Source: Syntrophomonas sp.
Lineage (GTDB): Bacteria; Bacillota; Syntrophomonadia; Syntrophomonadales; Syntrophomonadaceae
NCBI GenBank assembly: GCA_028693695.1
Contig: JAQUUV010000050.1
Location: 1-10,736, forward strand
Length of the DNA: 10,736 bases
Direction: 5' to 3'
Part shown: positions 1 through 6,870 of the stretch, in pieces
How the letters are laid out: each line of letters begins with the position of its first letter
How positions within the stretch are numbered: the first letter of the stretch is position 1
Program-made: the position numbers and the translations under genes
The notes under the pieces: model-generated
Database searches by the model: none
What the model was told of the DNA's origin: nothing
What the model saw: only the letters and a program-made list of their open reading frames with translations

Positions 1-1217
1 AAACGATCGGTGATATACCGAGTGGACAGACGTGCGGCAGCCTCAATGGCTTCATCGCTTATCTTTACCCCGTGATGCGCCTCGTAGCGATCCCGCAAAC
101 CTTTTAAAATCTCAATGCTCTCCTCCATGCTGGGCTCTTTCACCAATATGGGTTGAAATCTTCTTTCCAGAGCCGCATCTTTCTCAATGTATTTGCGGTA
201 TTCGTTCACGGTAGTGGCCCCCACGCACTGGAAATCTCCTCGCGCTAGGGACGGCTTTAATATATTCGCCGCATCTATAGCCCCTTCCGCTGCTCCCGCC
301 CCTACCAGGGTATGCAATTCATCGATAAATATAATGACATCTCCGGCGGTTTTAATTTCATTTACAATCTTGGTCAGCCGATCTTCAAATTCACCCCGAT
401 ACTTGGTGCCAGCAATCATGGACGACAAATCCAAGGAAATAACCCGTTTATGGCTTAGGGTTTCCGGTACCTTATTCTCAAAAATAATATGTGCCAATCC
501 CTCAACAATCGCTGTTTTCCCCACACCCGGGTCTCCTATCAAAACTGGGTTGTTTTTGGTTCGACGGGATAGAATTTGCACTACCCTTTCAATCTCCTCC
601 TCACGACCTATAACCGGATCCAACCTACCTTCTCCAGCGTCTTTGGTTAGGTCGCGACTATAGGCATCCAGGGTGGGTGTTTTACTCCGGGCTTTCCTAC
701 CTTTCTGGCTGTGCCCAAAGGTATTGTTAGCCGGTTCAATAGGAGTATCAGGATTCGTCATACCTGATGCTTCACCCCCCAGGAGCAGCATAACCTGACC
801 ACGGAGATCGTCCAGTTTAACTCCCATGGACAGGAGCACCTGACTGGCCAGGCCCTCTTCTTCTCGCAACAAAGCCAGCAGTAGGTGTTCCGTACCTACA
901 TAATTAACTCCCTGTAGACGAGCTTCATCAAAAGCCAGGTTAAAAACTTTTTTAGCCCGAGGGGTAATGGGTAAATCCCCCGCAGGCCCCTCGCTATAAG
1001 CTTTATTCTCACCAATAAAGCGCTTCACTTCTTCCCTTACATTGTCCAGGTCAATCCCTAAGCTTATCAAGGCTCGGGCACCTACCCCTTCGCCTTCCTT
1101 TAAAAGGCCCAGTAAGATATGTTCTGTCCCAATGGCTGGATGGCCAAGTTCCCTGGCTTCTTCCTGTGCATGGAGAACTGTGTTCCTGGCCCGCTGGGTA
1201 AACTTTCTAAACATCAT
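1..1217 (-). CDS. clpC: ClpC, Hsp100/AAA+ unfoldase (N-terminal 405 residues, truncated by window edge)
   Basis: ClpC is the hexameric AAA+ unfoldase that feeds substrates, including arginine-phosphorylated proteins, to ClpP in the cytoplasm. Translation begins MMFRKFTQRA and shows the double Clp-N repeat (about residues 1-148; GTEHILLGLL at 30-39 and GTEHLLLALL at 108-117). A linker follows, then the first AAA+ module: Walker A GDPGVGKT at 228-235, Walker B IIFIDE at 295-300 and the arginine-finger region LERRF at 350-354. The frame stays open to base 1, so the rest of module 1, the middle domain and module 2 lie off the left edge. AGAGGAGG six bases before the ATG supports the start; MMF starts are usual in the family. 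The linker between Clp-N and Walker A looks somewhat longer than in Bacillus (from memory). It is last in view of the ctsR operon, 229 bases after mcsB, with a palindromic element in that gap. Confidence 0.97.
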   Translation of the reverse strand, partial: MMFRKFTQRARNTVLHAQEEARELGHPAIGTEHILLGLLKEGEGVGARALISLGIDLDNVREEVKRFIGENKAYSEGPAGDLPITPRAKKVFNLAFDEARLQGVNYVGTEHLLLALLREEEGLASQVLLSMGVKLDDLRGQVMLLLGGEASGMTNPDTPIEPANNTFGHSQKGRKARSKTPTLDAYSRDLTKDAGEGRLDPVIGREEEIERVVQILSRRTKNNPVLIGDPGVGKTAIVEGLAHIIFENKVPETLSHKRVISLDLSSMIAGTKYRGEFEDRLTKIVNEIKTAGDVIIFIDELHTLVGAGAAEGAIDAANILKPSLARGDFQCVGATTVNEYRKYIEKDAALERRFQPILVKEPSMEESIEILKGLRDRYEAHHGVKISDEAIEAAARLSTRYITDR

Positions 1218-1269
1218 AAACTGCCTCCTCTATTAACTGGATTATTTTTACCGCGGTTAAGGGACTTTC

Positions 1270-1323
1270 AAAAAAATAAACCGTTTATTCCCTGACAGCC
1301 CTTTAGGGACTGTCAAGAAATAT
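1270..1323 (-). terminator. Terminator-like hairpins plus T-run in the mcsB-clpC gap
   Basis: Read on the minus strand, bases 1323-1286 form a stem of about 16 bp (one bulge, two weak positions) around a TAAA loop. A second small stem, AATAAA/TTTATT (1289-1275), follows and runs straight into seven T residues (1276-1270). This resembles an intrinsic terminator or attenuator before clpC. The second stem is AT-only and weak, and clpC must still be transcribed, so partial termination or simple mRNA processing are both possible. Confidence 0.4.
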
Positions 1324-1463
1324 ACTAGTCATTTACTCCGGTCTTTTTCACGCTATACTTCGTTATCAAAGCTTGGAATACGTCCAGTATGACTGCGCTT
1401 TGACGCCTTGTCTAGCGCGAAAAATCCCTGGACTATTCTGCCTAGTCTATTCCCTGACAGCCC
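1286..1463. repeat. Imperfect long palindrome with flanking 16-bp direct repeat (MITE-like)
   Basis: The 16-mer TATTCCCTGACAGCCC occurs at 1286-1301 and again, identically, at 1448-1463. The DNA from about 1306 to 1463 is one long imperfect inverted repeat: the left arm (1306-1381) and the reverse complement of the right arm share GGG-CTGTCA, AATA-ACTAG, TCC-GG, TTTTTC-CGCTA, TCAAAGC and ATAC in the same order. No ORF fits inside. The right-hand copy overlaps the last codons and stop of mcsB. The form fits a non-autonomous palindromic repeat inserted between mcsB and clpC, or a dispersed intergenic repeat. No second copy occurs in this window. Confidence 0.65.
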
Positions 1464-2517
1464 CTAATTTCTCTTTAATAACTTCGGCTCTTTTAATATC
1501 GCGTTCTATTGCATCCATATCCTGCCCGGTTCGCTTTTGCAAGTGGGCCGGCCTTACAGCTACCATCAATTCGTTGAGCGAAAAGATGCTAATCCCCTTT
1601 AAAATCCCTATATCCACCCCCAGTCGCACATCTGAAAATAGCGTTAGAGCTTCATCCGAGCTGATTACCCGAGCATTGCTCAAAATTCCGTAAGCCCTTC
1701 CAATCTTATCCTCCAACTGGTATTTCATATCCGTTTGTAACCTTTCCCGCAACAGCCTTTCCTGTTCCATTATCTGTTCAGTTATGGTCTGCAGGTAATT
1801 ATATATATCCTCTTCCGTTTGCCCCAGAGTAATCTGGTTAGAAATCTGAAAAAAATTACCTACCGCTTCACTGCCTTCCCCATACAGCCCCCGAACCACC
1901 AGTCCTAATTGGCCAATATTCTGTAAAATATGATTTAGCTGCCCAGTCATCTGAATGGCAGGTAGATGCATCATCACTGAAGCACGCATGCCGGTACCCA
2001 CATTGGTAGGACAGGAGGTTAGATAGCCCCGGTTTTCATCAAAAGCATAGTCCAAATTCTGTTCGAACTCATCATCTAAATCCTGCACCCGCGAATAACA
2101 TTCTCCCAACTGCAGTCCAGGCAGGAGGCATTGGATGCGCAGGTGATCTTCCTCATTTACCATGGCGGATAAGGATCCATCGTCATTCACCAGTATAGCC
2201 CGGAAGGGTGAGTTGGAATCTGCATGTAACGGGCTGCAAAGATGCTTTTCAGCCATAATCTGTCGATCCAAAGCCGACAACTGGTCAAAGCTAATCATAT
2301 CCATAGCAGCTAGGGCCGGGCCGGGAGCCTTTTGCCACGCATTTCTAATTTGCTGCATGCAACTCTCACCGTTTACCTGATCTAATAAATGCGGGAACGG
2401 TATCTTATTTAGATTCCGGGCCAAGCGAACCCGGCTGCTAACCACAATATCCCAGTCGCCCGCTTGCGAATCCATCCACTTTATATAACTGCTGTTAAGC
2501 ACATCCGTTATACTCAC
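1447..2517 (-). CDS. mcsB: McsB protein arginine kinase
   Basis: McsB phosphorylates arginines on misfolded proteins and on CtsR, marking them for ClpC-ClpP and releasing CtsR from DNA. The 356 residues match the usual length for this bacterial phosphagen-kinase-like family. Visible motifs are SSRVRLARN (27-35), NEEDHLRIQC (121-130), CPTNVGTGMRAS (169-180) and RGLYGEGSEA (209-218), which carry the nucleotide-binding arginines and catalytic acidic residues. The phosphoarginine-sensing RDxxRA motif is present as RDIKRA (339-344), so allosteric control is probably intact. The start is GTG, with an AAGGGGG ribosome site nine bases upstream; the only nearby ATG is followed at once by a stop. It begins 14 bases after mcsA, implying coupled translation. 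Its last codons (GAVRE) lie inside the downstream palindromic element. Confidence 0.96.
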   Translation of the reverse strand: MSITDVLNSSYIKWMDSQAGDWDIVVSSRVRLARNLNKIPFPHLLDQVNGESCMQQIRNAWQKAPGPALAAMDMISFDQLSALDRQIMAEKHLCSPLHADSNSPFRAILVNDDGSLSAMVNEEDHLRIQCLLPGLQLGECYSRVQDLDDEFEQNLDYAFDENRGYLTSCPTNVGTGMRASVMMHLPAIQMTGQLNHILQNIGQLGLVVRGLYGEGSEAVGNFFQISNQITLGQTEEDIYNYLQTITEQIMEQERLLRERLQTDMKYQLEDKIGRAYGILSNARVISSDEALTLFSDVRLGVDIGILKGISIFSLNELMVAVRPAHLQKRTGQDMDAIERDIKRAEVIKEKLGAVRE

Positions 2518-2531
2518 AGTTACATACCCCC

Positions 2532-3041
2532 TTATAACAGTTTGCTTTCCATTTCTTTTACACTGTCCCTAATCTCAGCAGCCTTTTCATATTCTTCAGC
2601 TCTTACCGCTTCTTGGAGTTGGTTTTTCAATACTTCGATCTGTTTTCTGACCAACACTTTTTCCCCCCCTCGGACCGGAATCTTGCCCAGATGCTGGCTG
2701 TTGCCATGGATTCTGCGCAAGGGAGCTTCCAGTTCCTGATTATATGCCTTATAACATTCGCTGCAGCCTAACTTACCCACCTGCTTAATATCCATAAACC
2801 TCATTCCGCAATTGGGACAAGTGCTATGAAGGGCCATGGCAGGCATCCCCTGAACGCTATAATTGGAGCCGAACATGCTGCCCAACAAATTAGGAATAGA
2901 AAACTTATTGGTCGGATCGAACATAAACCCAGTTTTCTGAGAGGCACATTCTTCACAGAGATGGCTCTCCATTTTTTTACCGTTGAATACCTGGGTTAAA
3001 TGAACAGTCGCTGGCTTTTTCTTACAATCCTCACAATACAT
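2532..3041 (-). CDS. mcsA: McsA zinc-binding activator of McsB
   Basis: McsA is the zinc-finger adaptor that binds and activates McsB. From this start the protein has 169 residues with four CxxC pairs (C3/C6, C29/C32, C75/C78, C93/C96), enough for two zinc sites. A C-terminal UVR-type helical hairpin follows (about 135-169, with the EEYEKAAEIRD core). An in-frame ATG at 3071 overlaps the ctsR stop and would add ten residues. I prefer the ATG at 3041, because AAGGAGG lies eight bases before it and MYCEDC is the normal family N-terminus. The gene sits between ctsR and mcsB in the classical order. Confidence 0.95.
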   Translation of the reverse strand: MYCEDCKKKPATVHLTQVFNGKKMESHLCEECASQKTGFMFDPTNKFSIPNLLGSMFGSNYSVQGMPAMALHSTCPNCGMRFMDIKQVGKLGCSECYKAYNQELEAPLRRIHGNSQHLGKIPVRGGEKVLVRKQIEVLKNQLQEAVRAEEYEKAAEIRDSVKEMESKLL

Positions 3042-3067
3042 CCTGTTGTCCTCCTTATCTCCATCTG

Positions 3068-3496
3068 TCAATGAATCTCCAAAAACTGCCGTAAGGCAGC
3101 AGCAATCCCTTCATTGACCCGAATCTTATATTCTAAGGGTAGATCATTGCCGGCGTTGATAATTATATGTTTAATCATTGCCGTTTCCCTCTCATTTAAT
3201 AATTTTTCCGTGCTAAGTTGATCGATAAATTGAATAAGCTTGTTGCTGCCCAGTAGTCCTCCATATTCCTGCTGGAGTTCGGTGATACGTACATACCCCC
3301 GTCCTCCTCTCCGGCTCTCCTTATAATATCCGTCTTTTTCTGTGAACCTGGTGCGTAAGACGTAGGTGACCTGAGATGGCACGCAGGAAAAAGTCTCTGC
3401 CAGTTCAGCCCGCTGTATTTCAATCTGCCGCTCCGTACTCCTAGCTATTAGAACCTTTATATACTGTTCTATCCGGTCAGCTATACTCTTATTCAT
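3068..3496 (-). CDS. ctsR: CtsR, repressor of class III heat-shock genes
   Basis: CtsR is a dimeric winged-helix repressor of clp genes whose DNA binding is lost on heating or when McsB acts. The product is 142 residues: the DNA-binding domain is at about 1-72 (FSCVPSQVTYVLRTRF at 36-51, wing SRRGGRGYVRI at 61-71) and a helical dimerisation/ClpC-contact domain at about 78-142. The ORF could open 23 codons earlier, but that region contains the operator. The ATG at 3496 is preceded by AGAAGGA and gives the family-typical N-terminus (MNKSIADRIEQYIK). The wing normally reads RGGGGY; here the third glycine is Arg66 (codon CGG). First gene of the operon, directly behind its own operator. Confidence 0.96.
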   Translation of the reverse strand: MNKSIADRIEQYIKVLIARSTERQIEIQRAELAETFSCVPSQVTYVLRTRFTEKDGYYKESRRGGRGYVRITELQQEYGGLLGSNKLIQFIDQLSTEKLLNERETAMIKHIIINAGNDLPLEYKIRVNEGIAAALRQFLEIH

Positions 3497-3509
3497 GTTC
3501 TGTTCCTTC

Positions 3510-3526
3510 TTTGACCTTATTTGACC
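3510..3526 (-). promoter_or_regulatory. CtsR operator (tandem heptad)
   Basis: On the minus strand the site reads GGTCAAA-TAA-GGTCAAA, a perfect match to the known CtsR direct-repeat operator of two heptads with a 3-bp spacer. It lies 13 bases upstream of the ctsR ATG and overlaps or immediately precedes its ribosome site. This indicates autoregulation of ctsR-mcsA-mcsB-clpC. Confidence 0.93.
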
Positions 3527-3585
3527 TTTAATAACATTGTACCCTTGCGTCAGTTGTTTATGCAATAAATAAATTTGCCCTATTT

Positions 3586-3615
3586 ATGATACTTTTGACC
3601 AATGTTAACCATCAA
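3586..3615 (-). promoter_or_regulatory. Candidate sigma-A promoter of the ctsR operon
   Basis: Minus strand: -35 TTGATG (3615-3610), 18-bp spacer, -10 TATCAT (3591-3586, five of six matches). The spacer contains a second, weaker CtsR-like site. A rival -10 (TACAAT at about 3541-3536) has a poorer -35. This would give a leader of roughly 80 bases running through the main operator. Confidence 0.45.
3594..3610 (-). promoter_or_regulatory. Possible second, degenerate CtsR box
   Basis: Minus strand GGTTAAC-ATT-GGTCAAA keeps the heptad-3-heptad layout. One heptad is perfect and the other matches five of seven. It lies in the spacer of the candidate promoter, where a repressor could block polymerase. 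Much weaker than the site at 3510-3526. Confidence 0.35.
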
Positions 3616-3803
3616 TATATTGTCCCCTTATGGTGTATAAAAGTATGTGATAAATTAGCTGCTAATAAGGAGCTTTCCTCGGAACTACAGCGGTATACTT
3701 ATAAATAATTAAAATTATTAATTTAATTTAAAAATAGTTGCAGGAACAATACGTTATTATAGCGAATTTATGGAAATAAGGGTTATTTTCAATTTTTTAC
3801 TTT
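3616..3803. other. AT-rich divergent intergenic stretch
   Basis: Between the ctsR promoter area and the acyl-CoA ligase promoter there is no credible ORF. The DNA is strongly AT-rich, notably around 3700-3735 where AATAAT and ATTATT can pair. It may act as an UP element or simply as a divergent spacer. I see no conserved RNA or known operator. Confidence 0.4.
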
Positions 3804-3832
3804 TTGTTCAGTTAAGCGATACTATTTATAAG
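3804..3832 (+). promoter_or_regulatory. Candidate promoter of the acyl-CoA ligase gene
   Basis: A TTGTTC hexamer (3804-3809), 17-bp spacer and TATAAG (3827-3832) precede the gene, with the ATG about 42 bases downstream of the -10. The -35 is weak, so this is a pattern-based suggestion only. Confidence 0.35.
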
Positions 3833-3873
3833 CATAAACCTAGTTTAATATGTGTATATAAGGAGTGTATTTA

Positions 3874-5643
3874 ATGATCGAAACGGACAAAGAACGCTAT
3901 TTAGAGACGATCCTAAGCCTAAAGCAGGTGCAAAAAATGTCCCTGGGTGCTGAACTTGAAAAACATGCTAATGAACGGCCCGAGCATCCGGCAATAATCG
4001 ATGGAGAGCAGATCATTACGTATAAGCAGCTCAATGTACTAGCCAACCGTTACGCTAACTTCTTCTGGGAACAAGGTTTTAAGAAGGGTGATGTGGTAGC
4101 CCTAATGATGGAAAATCGGCCCGAATACTTGATTGCTGTCATTGGTTTGAGCAAACTAGGGGTAATTGCATCGCTCATAAATATTGGGGTACGCGGTGAG
4201 GTTTTAGCCGACGGCATTAATATGTGCGAAGCTCGCGCAGTTATCATCGGGCATGAGTTGTTAGATCTCTTTAGCACTATCGCTGAAAGAATTCGTCTCA
4301 AAGCTCCAGCCCGGCTTTTAATCGAAACGGAGGATATGAATCTCAAAATTCCTGATAGCGCGGAGAATCTTAATGCACTACTTAAAAATACATTAGATTC
4401 CAATCCGGTAACTACCGAACAGATAACCACCGAGGATATCCTGGTTTATCTATATACTGCTGGAAATACCGGTTGGCGCAAAGCTACTGCCATTACCCAA
4501 AGAAGATGGCTCAAAATGGGAAATCAGTATGTAATGTTAGCCCATTTTAACCAAGATACTGTGCAATATATGTGCCTGCCGCTCTTTTACAATAGTGCTT
4601 TTAATGTATGCTTTTCCAGCATGATTATATCGGGAAGCACTATGGTTATAAAACGTGATTTTTCGGTACGCATCTTCTGGGATGATATTCGCAAGTACCA
4701 TGCTAATTATTTTGTATCGGTTGGCGAAATGGCTCGTTATATCTACAATCAACCGGAAAGACCCGACGATACTGACAACCCATTGGAAAACATGATCTGT
4801 AATGGGATGTGGGGTAGATTAATAGAACCTTTCCGCCAGCGCTTCGGACTTAAGCATGTCTTTGAACATTACGGAACTACCGAAGGGGTGGGGACCTACA
4901 TTAATCATGAAGAAATTCTCAATATGTGCGGAAACCTGACCCTGACCGGCATGCATCAGGGCGAAGTAGTCAGGTACGATCCTATCACTGATGAAATGGT
5001 ATTTGATGAAAATGGATGGGCGATTAAATGCGCACCCGGCGAGGCAGGTATACTAATCGGCGAAATCAATGAGCTTAATGTCTTTATGGGCTATCTTAAT
5101 GAACCCGAGGCCTCTGAAGCACGACTCCTGAAAAATGTGTTCCGGGAAGGAGATTTGTATTTTAACAGCGGAGATCTGGTAAAATTGCATATAAATGAAT
5201 ATATTTCATTCGTTGATCGATTGGGCGACACCTATCGCTGGAAAGGGAGGACCGTCTCATCTAGCCAGGTAGCTGACGTGATCAACAAATTCTTTGGTGG
5301 TATTGAGGACTGCACCGTGTATGGCGTAAGGATTCCAGGTATGGAGGGACGTTGCGGCATGGCAGCTGTGAAACTTATGGAAGATGAACAGCTTGACTGG
5401 AAGAAATTGATCACACATATCAATAAAAGAATGCCTCCTCATGCTCGTCCAATATTTATTCGCATCTGTGAAGAACTGGATACGACCAATGACCTTAAAC
5501 AGCTAAACAAACAGCTACAGCAAGAAGGGTTTGACCCAGCCAAAATTAGCCTTCTATATTTTTTGGATCCCCAGAAAGATCAGTATGTACCATTAACCCC
5601 TGAAATATATCGTCTACTCTTGGATGAAAAAATTCAACTCTAG
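3874..5643 (+). CDS. FATP/FadD6-like long-chain acyl-CoA synthetase with atypical P-loop
   Basis: This is an ANL-superfamily adenylating enzyme, expected to convert a carboxylic acid, ATP and CoA to acyl-CoA by way of an acyl-adenylate. It has 589 residues. FATP/FadD6-like signatures are YGTTEG (333-338), YFNSGDLV (429-436), FVDRLGDTYRWKGR (446-459), ARPIFIRI (524-531) and the C-terminal EGFDP...YFLDP block (551-566). The A10 lysine is probably K542. The P-loop, normally YTSGTTGLPK, reads YTAGNTGWRK (194-203): the lysine is kept, but a serine, a threonine and the proline are replaced. Position 459 is Arg where the family usually has Glu (WKGEN). The ATG is chosen because AAGGAG lies eight bases before it; a GTG at 3865 overlaps that ribosome site. 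It is followed after 71 bases by a PHA synthase-like gene, suggesting CoA-thioester supply or fatty-acid use. Substrate is unknown. Confidence 0.85.
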   Translation: MIETDKERYLETILSLKQVQKMSLGAELEKHANERPEHPAIIDGEQIITYKQLNVLANRYANFFWEQGFKKGDVVALMMENRPEYLIAVIGLSKLGVIASLINIGVRGEVLADGINMCEARAVIIGHELLDLFSTIAERIRLKAPARLLIETEDMNLKIPDSAENLNALLKNTLDSNPVTTEQITTEDILVYLYTAGNTGWRKATAITQRRWLKMGNQYVMLAHFNQDTVQYMCLPLFYNSAFNVCFSSMIISGSTMVIKRDFSVRIFWDDIRKYHANYFVSVGEMARYIYNQPERPDDTDNPLENMICNGMWGRLIEPFRQRFGLKHVFEHYGTTEGVGTYINHEEILNMCGNLTLTGMHQGEVVRYDPITDEMVFDENGWAIKCAPGEAGILIGEINELNVFMGYLNEPEASEARLLKNVFREGDLYFNSGDLVKLHINEYISFVDRLGDTYRWKGRTVSSSQVADVINKFFGGIEDCTVYGVRIPGMEGRCGMAAVKLMEDEQLDWKKLITHINKRMPPHARPIFIRICEELDTTNDLKQLNKQLQQEGFDPAKISLLYFLDPQKDQYVPLTPEIYRLLLDEKIQL

Positions 5644-5714
5644 ATAAGGCGGCGTAAAGGTTCAATATTCAACGGCTGACCGATACCCTAAGACTTTTTA
5701 GGAGGAATTATTTT

Positions 5715-6851
5715 ATGAATATACTGGAATCCCTGATTGGTTACAAGGAATGCAAAAGTTACCTAGAAAAAGGAATGGAATATCTGCATGAAGTGAATCC
5801 CCTGTTCAAGGATTATCCCCTGGTGAAGAGATATACAGATATTTTAACGGCCCTGCAGGAGCCGCATGTAGAATGGTCCACGCCCAATAACGTTATTTAT
5901 GAACACCAGACCCTACGCCTGCGTCATTTTCCCAACAAAAAGGATACTAAAGCCAAGCGACCTGTTCTCATACTTCCTCCCCAGGCAGGTCATAGCTCCG
6001 TACTTGCCGACTATTCACCGTCCCAGAGCTTGGTTCGCGTTTTTCACCGCTATGGTTATGATGTGTATGTTACCGAATGGTTATCGGCTACCCCCGAATA
6101 TCGTAATTTGGGTATAGATGATTATATCCGGCTGACCGACGAGGCAGTTGAAACCATCCGGGAAAGGACGGGCGTGTTTAAAATACACCTAGTGGGCCAG
6201 TGCCAAGGAGGCTGGCAGGCAACCGTGTATACTTCTCTTTTTCCGGATAAGATTTCCACCCTGGTATCGGCAGCCGCACCTATCGATGTAAAAGCTGCAC
6301 CCTCACAGATAATTGATAATGCACAGATGCCCATGCCCATTTTCGAATTCCTGGTGGCCACCGGTAACGGTCTAATGCAGGGAAAATACATGGTAGCCGG
6401 TTTCAAAAACATGCAACCCGAGGAACACTATATTAAGAAGTTCAGCAACTTGTGGAATATGATAAAAAATGAGGATGAAGAAGGATTGAAGCGCTTTATT
6501 CATTTTCAGAACTGGTATGAGTTAGTCCATGATTTACCAGGTCGCTTCTACCTGGATGCCATAAAAAATATATTTAAAGCCAATAATTTTACCAAACCAG
6601 GTAGCTTCAAGTTAGATGGGCGTGGTGTCGACTTCCGCAATATTACCTGTCCAGTTATCCTTATGGCTGGTAAGAAAGACCATATTACGCCCCCGCCCCA
6701 ACAATTTGCGCTCAAGAACCTAGTCGGAACTCCACCCCATGATGTAGTGGAAATTCTAACCGAGGGTGGCCATATTGGAACCCTAATGGGTACCGAGTCC
6801 CTACGGGAAGACTGGACCAGGGTGAACGAAGTGTTAAAACTGGCAAATTAG
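5715..6851 (+). CDS. phaC: PhaC-like PHA synthase (class III/IV size, alpha/beta hydrolase fold)
   Basis: PHA synthases polymerise 3-hydroxyacyl-CoA into storage polyester on cytoplasmic granules. The 378-residue product has the synthase form of the lipase box, GQCQGG, with nucleophile Cys163, plus Asp322 (GKKDHITPP) and His353 (GGHIGTLMG). Spacing and length closely resemble class III PhaC (about 355 residues, triad near 149/302/331 in Allochromatium). The N-terminal 80 residues are helical and lack an export signal. AGGAGG nine bases before the ATG makes the start clear; a small CCTAA/TTAGG hairpin (5687-5702) overlaps that ribosome site. Class III and IV enzymes need a PhaE or PhaR subunit; neither is in this window. 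A related alpha/beta hydrolase or thioesterase with a Cys nucleophile is the alternative. It ends 19 bases from the convergent FtsA-like gene, with no obvious terminator. Confidence 0.82.
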   Translation: MNILESLIGYKECKSYLEKGMEYLHEVNPLFKDYPLVKRYTDILTALQEPHVEWSTPNNVIYEHQTLRLRHFPNKKDTKAKRPVLILPPQAGHSSVLADYSPSQSLVRVFHRYGYDVYVTEWLSATPEYRNLGIDDYIRLTDEAVETIRERTGVFKIHLVGQCQGGWQATVYTSLFPDKISTLVSAAAPIDVKAAPSQIIDNAQMPMPIFEFLVATGNGLMQGKYMVAGFKNMQPEEHYIKKFSNLWNMIKNEDEEGLKRFIHFQNWYELVHDLPGRFYLDAIKNIFKANNFTKPGSFKLDGRGVDFRNITCPVILMAGKKDHITPPPQQFALKNLVGTPPHDVVEILTEGGHIGTLMGTESLREDWTRVNEVLKLAN

Positions 6852-6870
6852 GATACTGGAGCCTTAGGGC

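Noticed and set aside
187..663. 158-codon plus-strand frame inside clpC
   Set aside because: Antisense to the conserved AAA+ domain of ClpC; its composition mirrors that gene and it has no ribosome site.
3068..3565. Longer ctsR start at 3565
   Set aside because: The extra 23 codons run through the CtsR operator and lack a ribosome site; the internal ATG has one and matches the family N-terminus.
4050..4430. 126-codon minus-strand frame inside the acyl-CoA ligase
   Set aside because: Antisense shadow of a well-conserved coding region, without a recognisable product.
6852..6870. Bidirectional terminator between the convergent phaC and FtsA-like genes
   Set aside because: Only 19 bases separate the genes and no stable stem with a T-run is visible.
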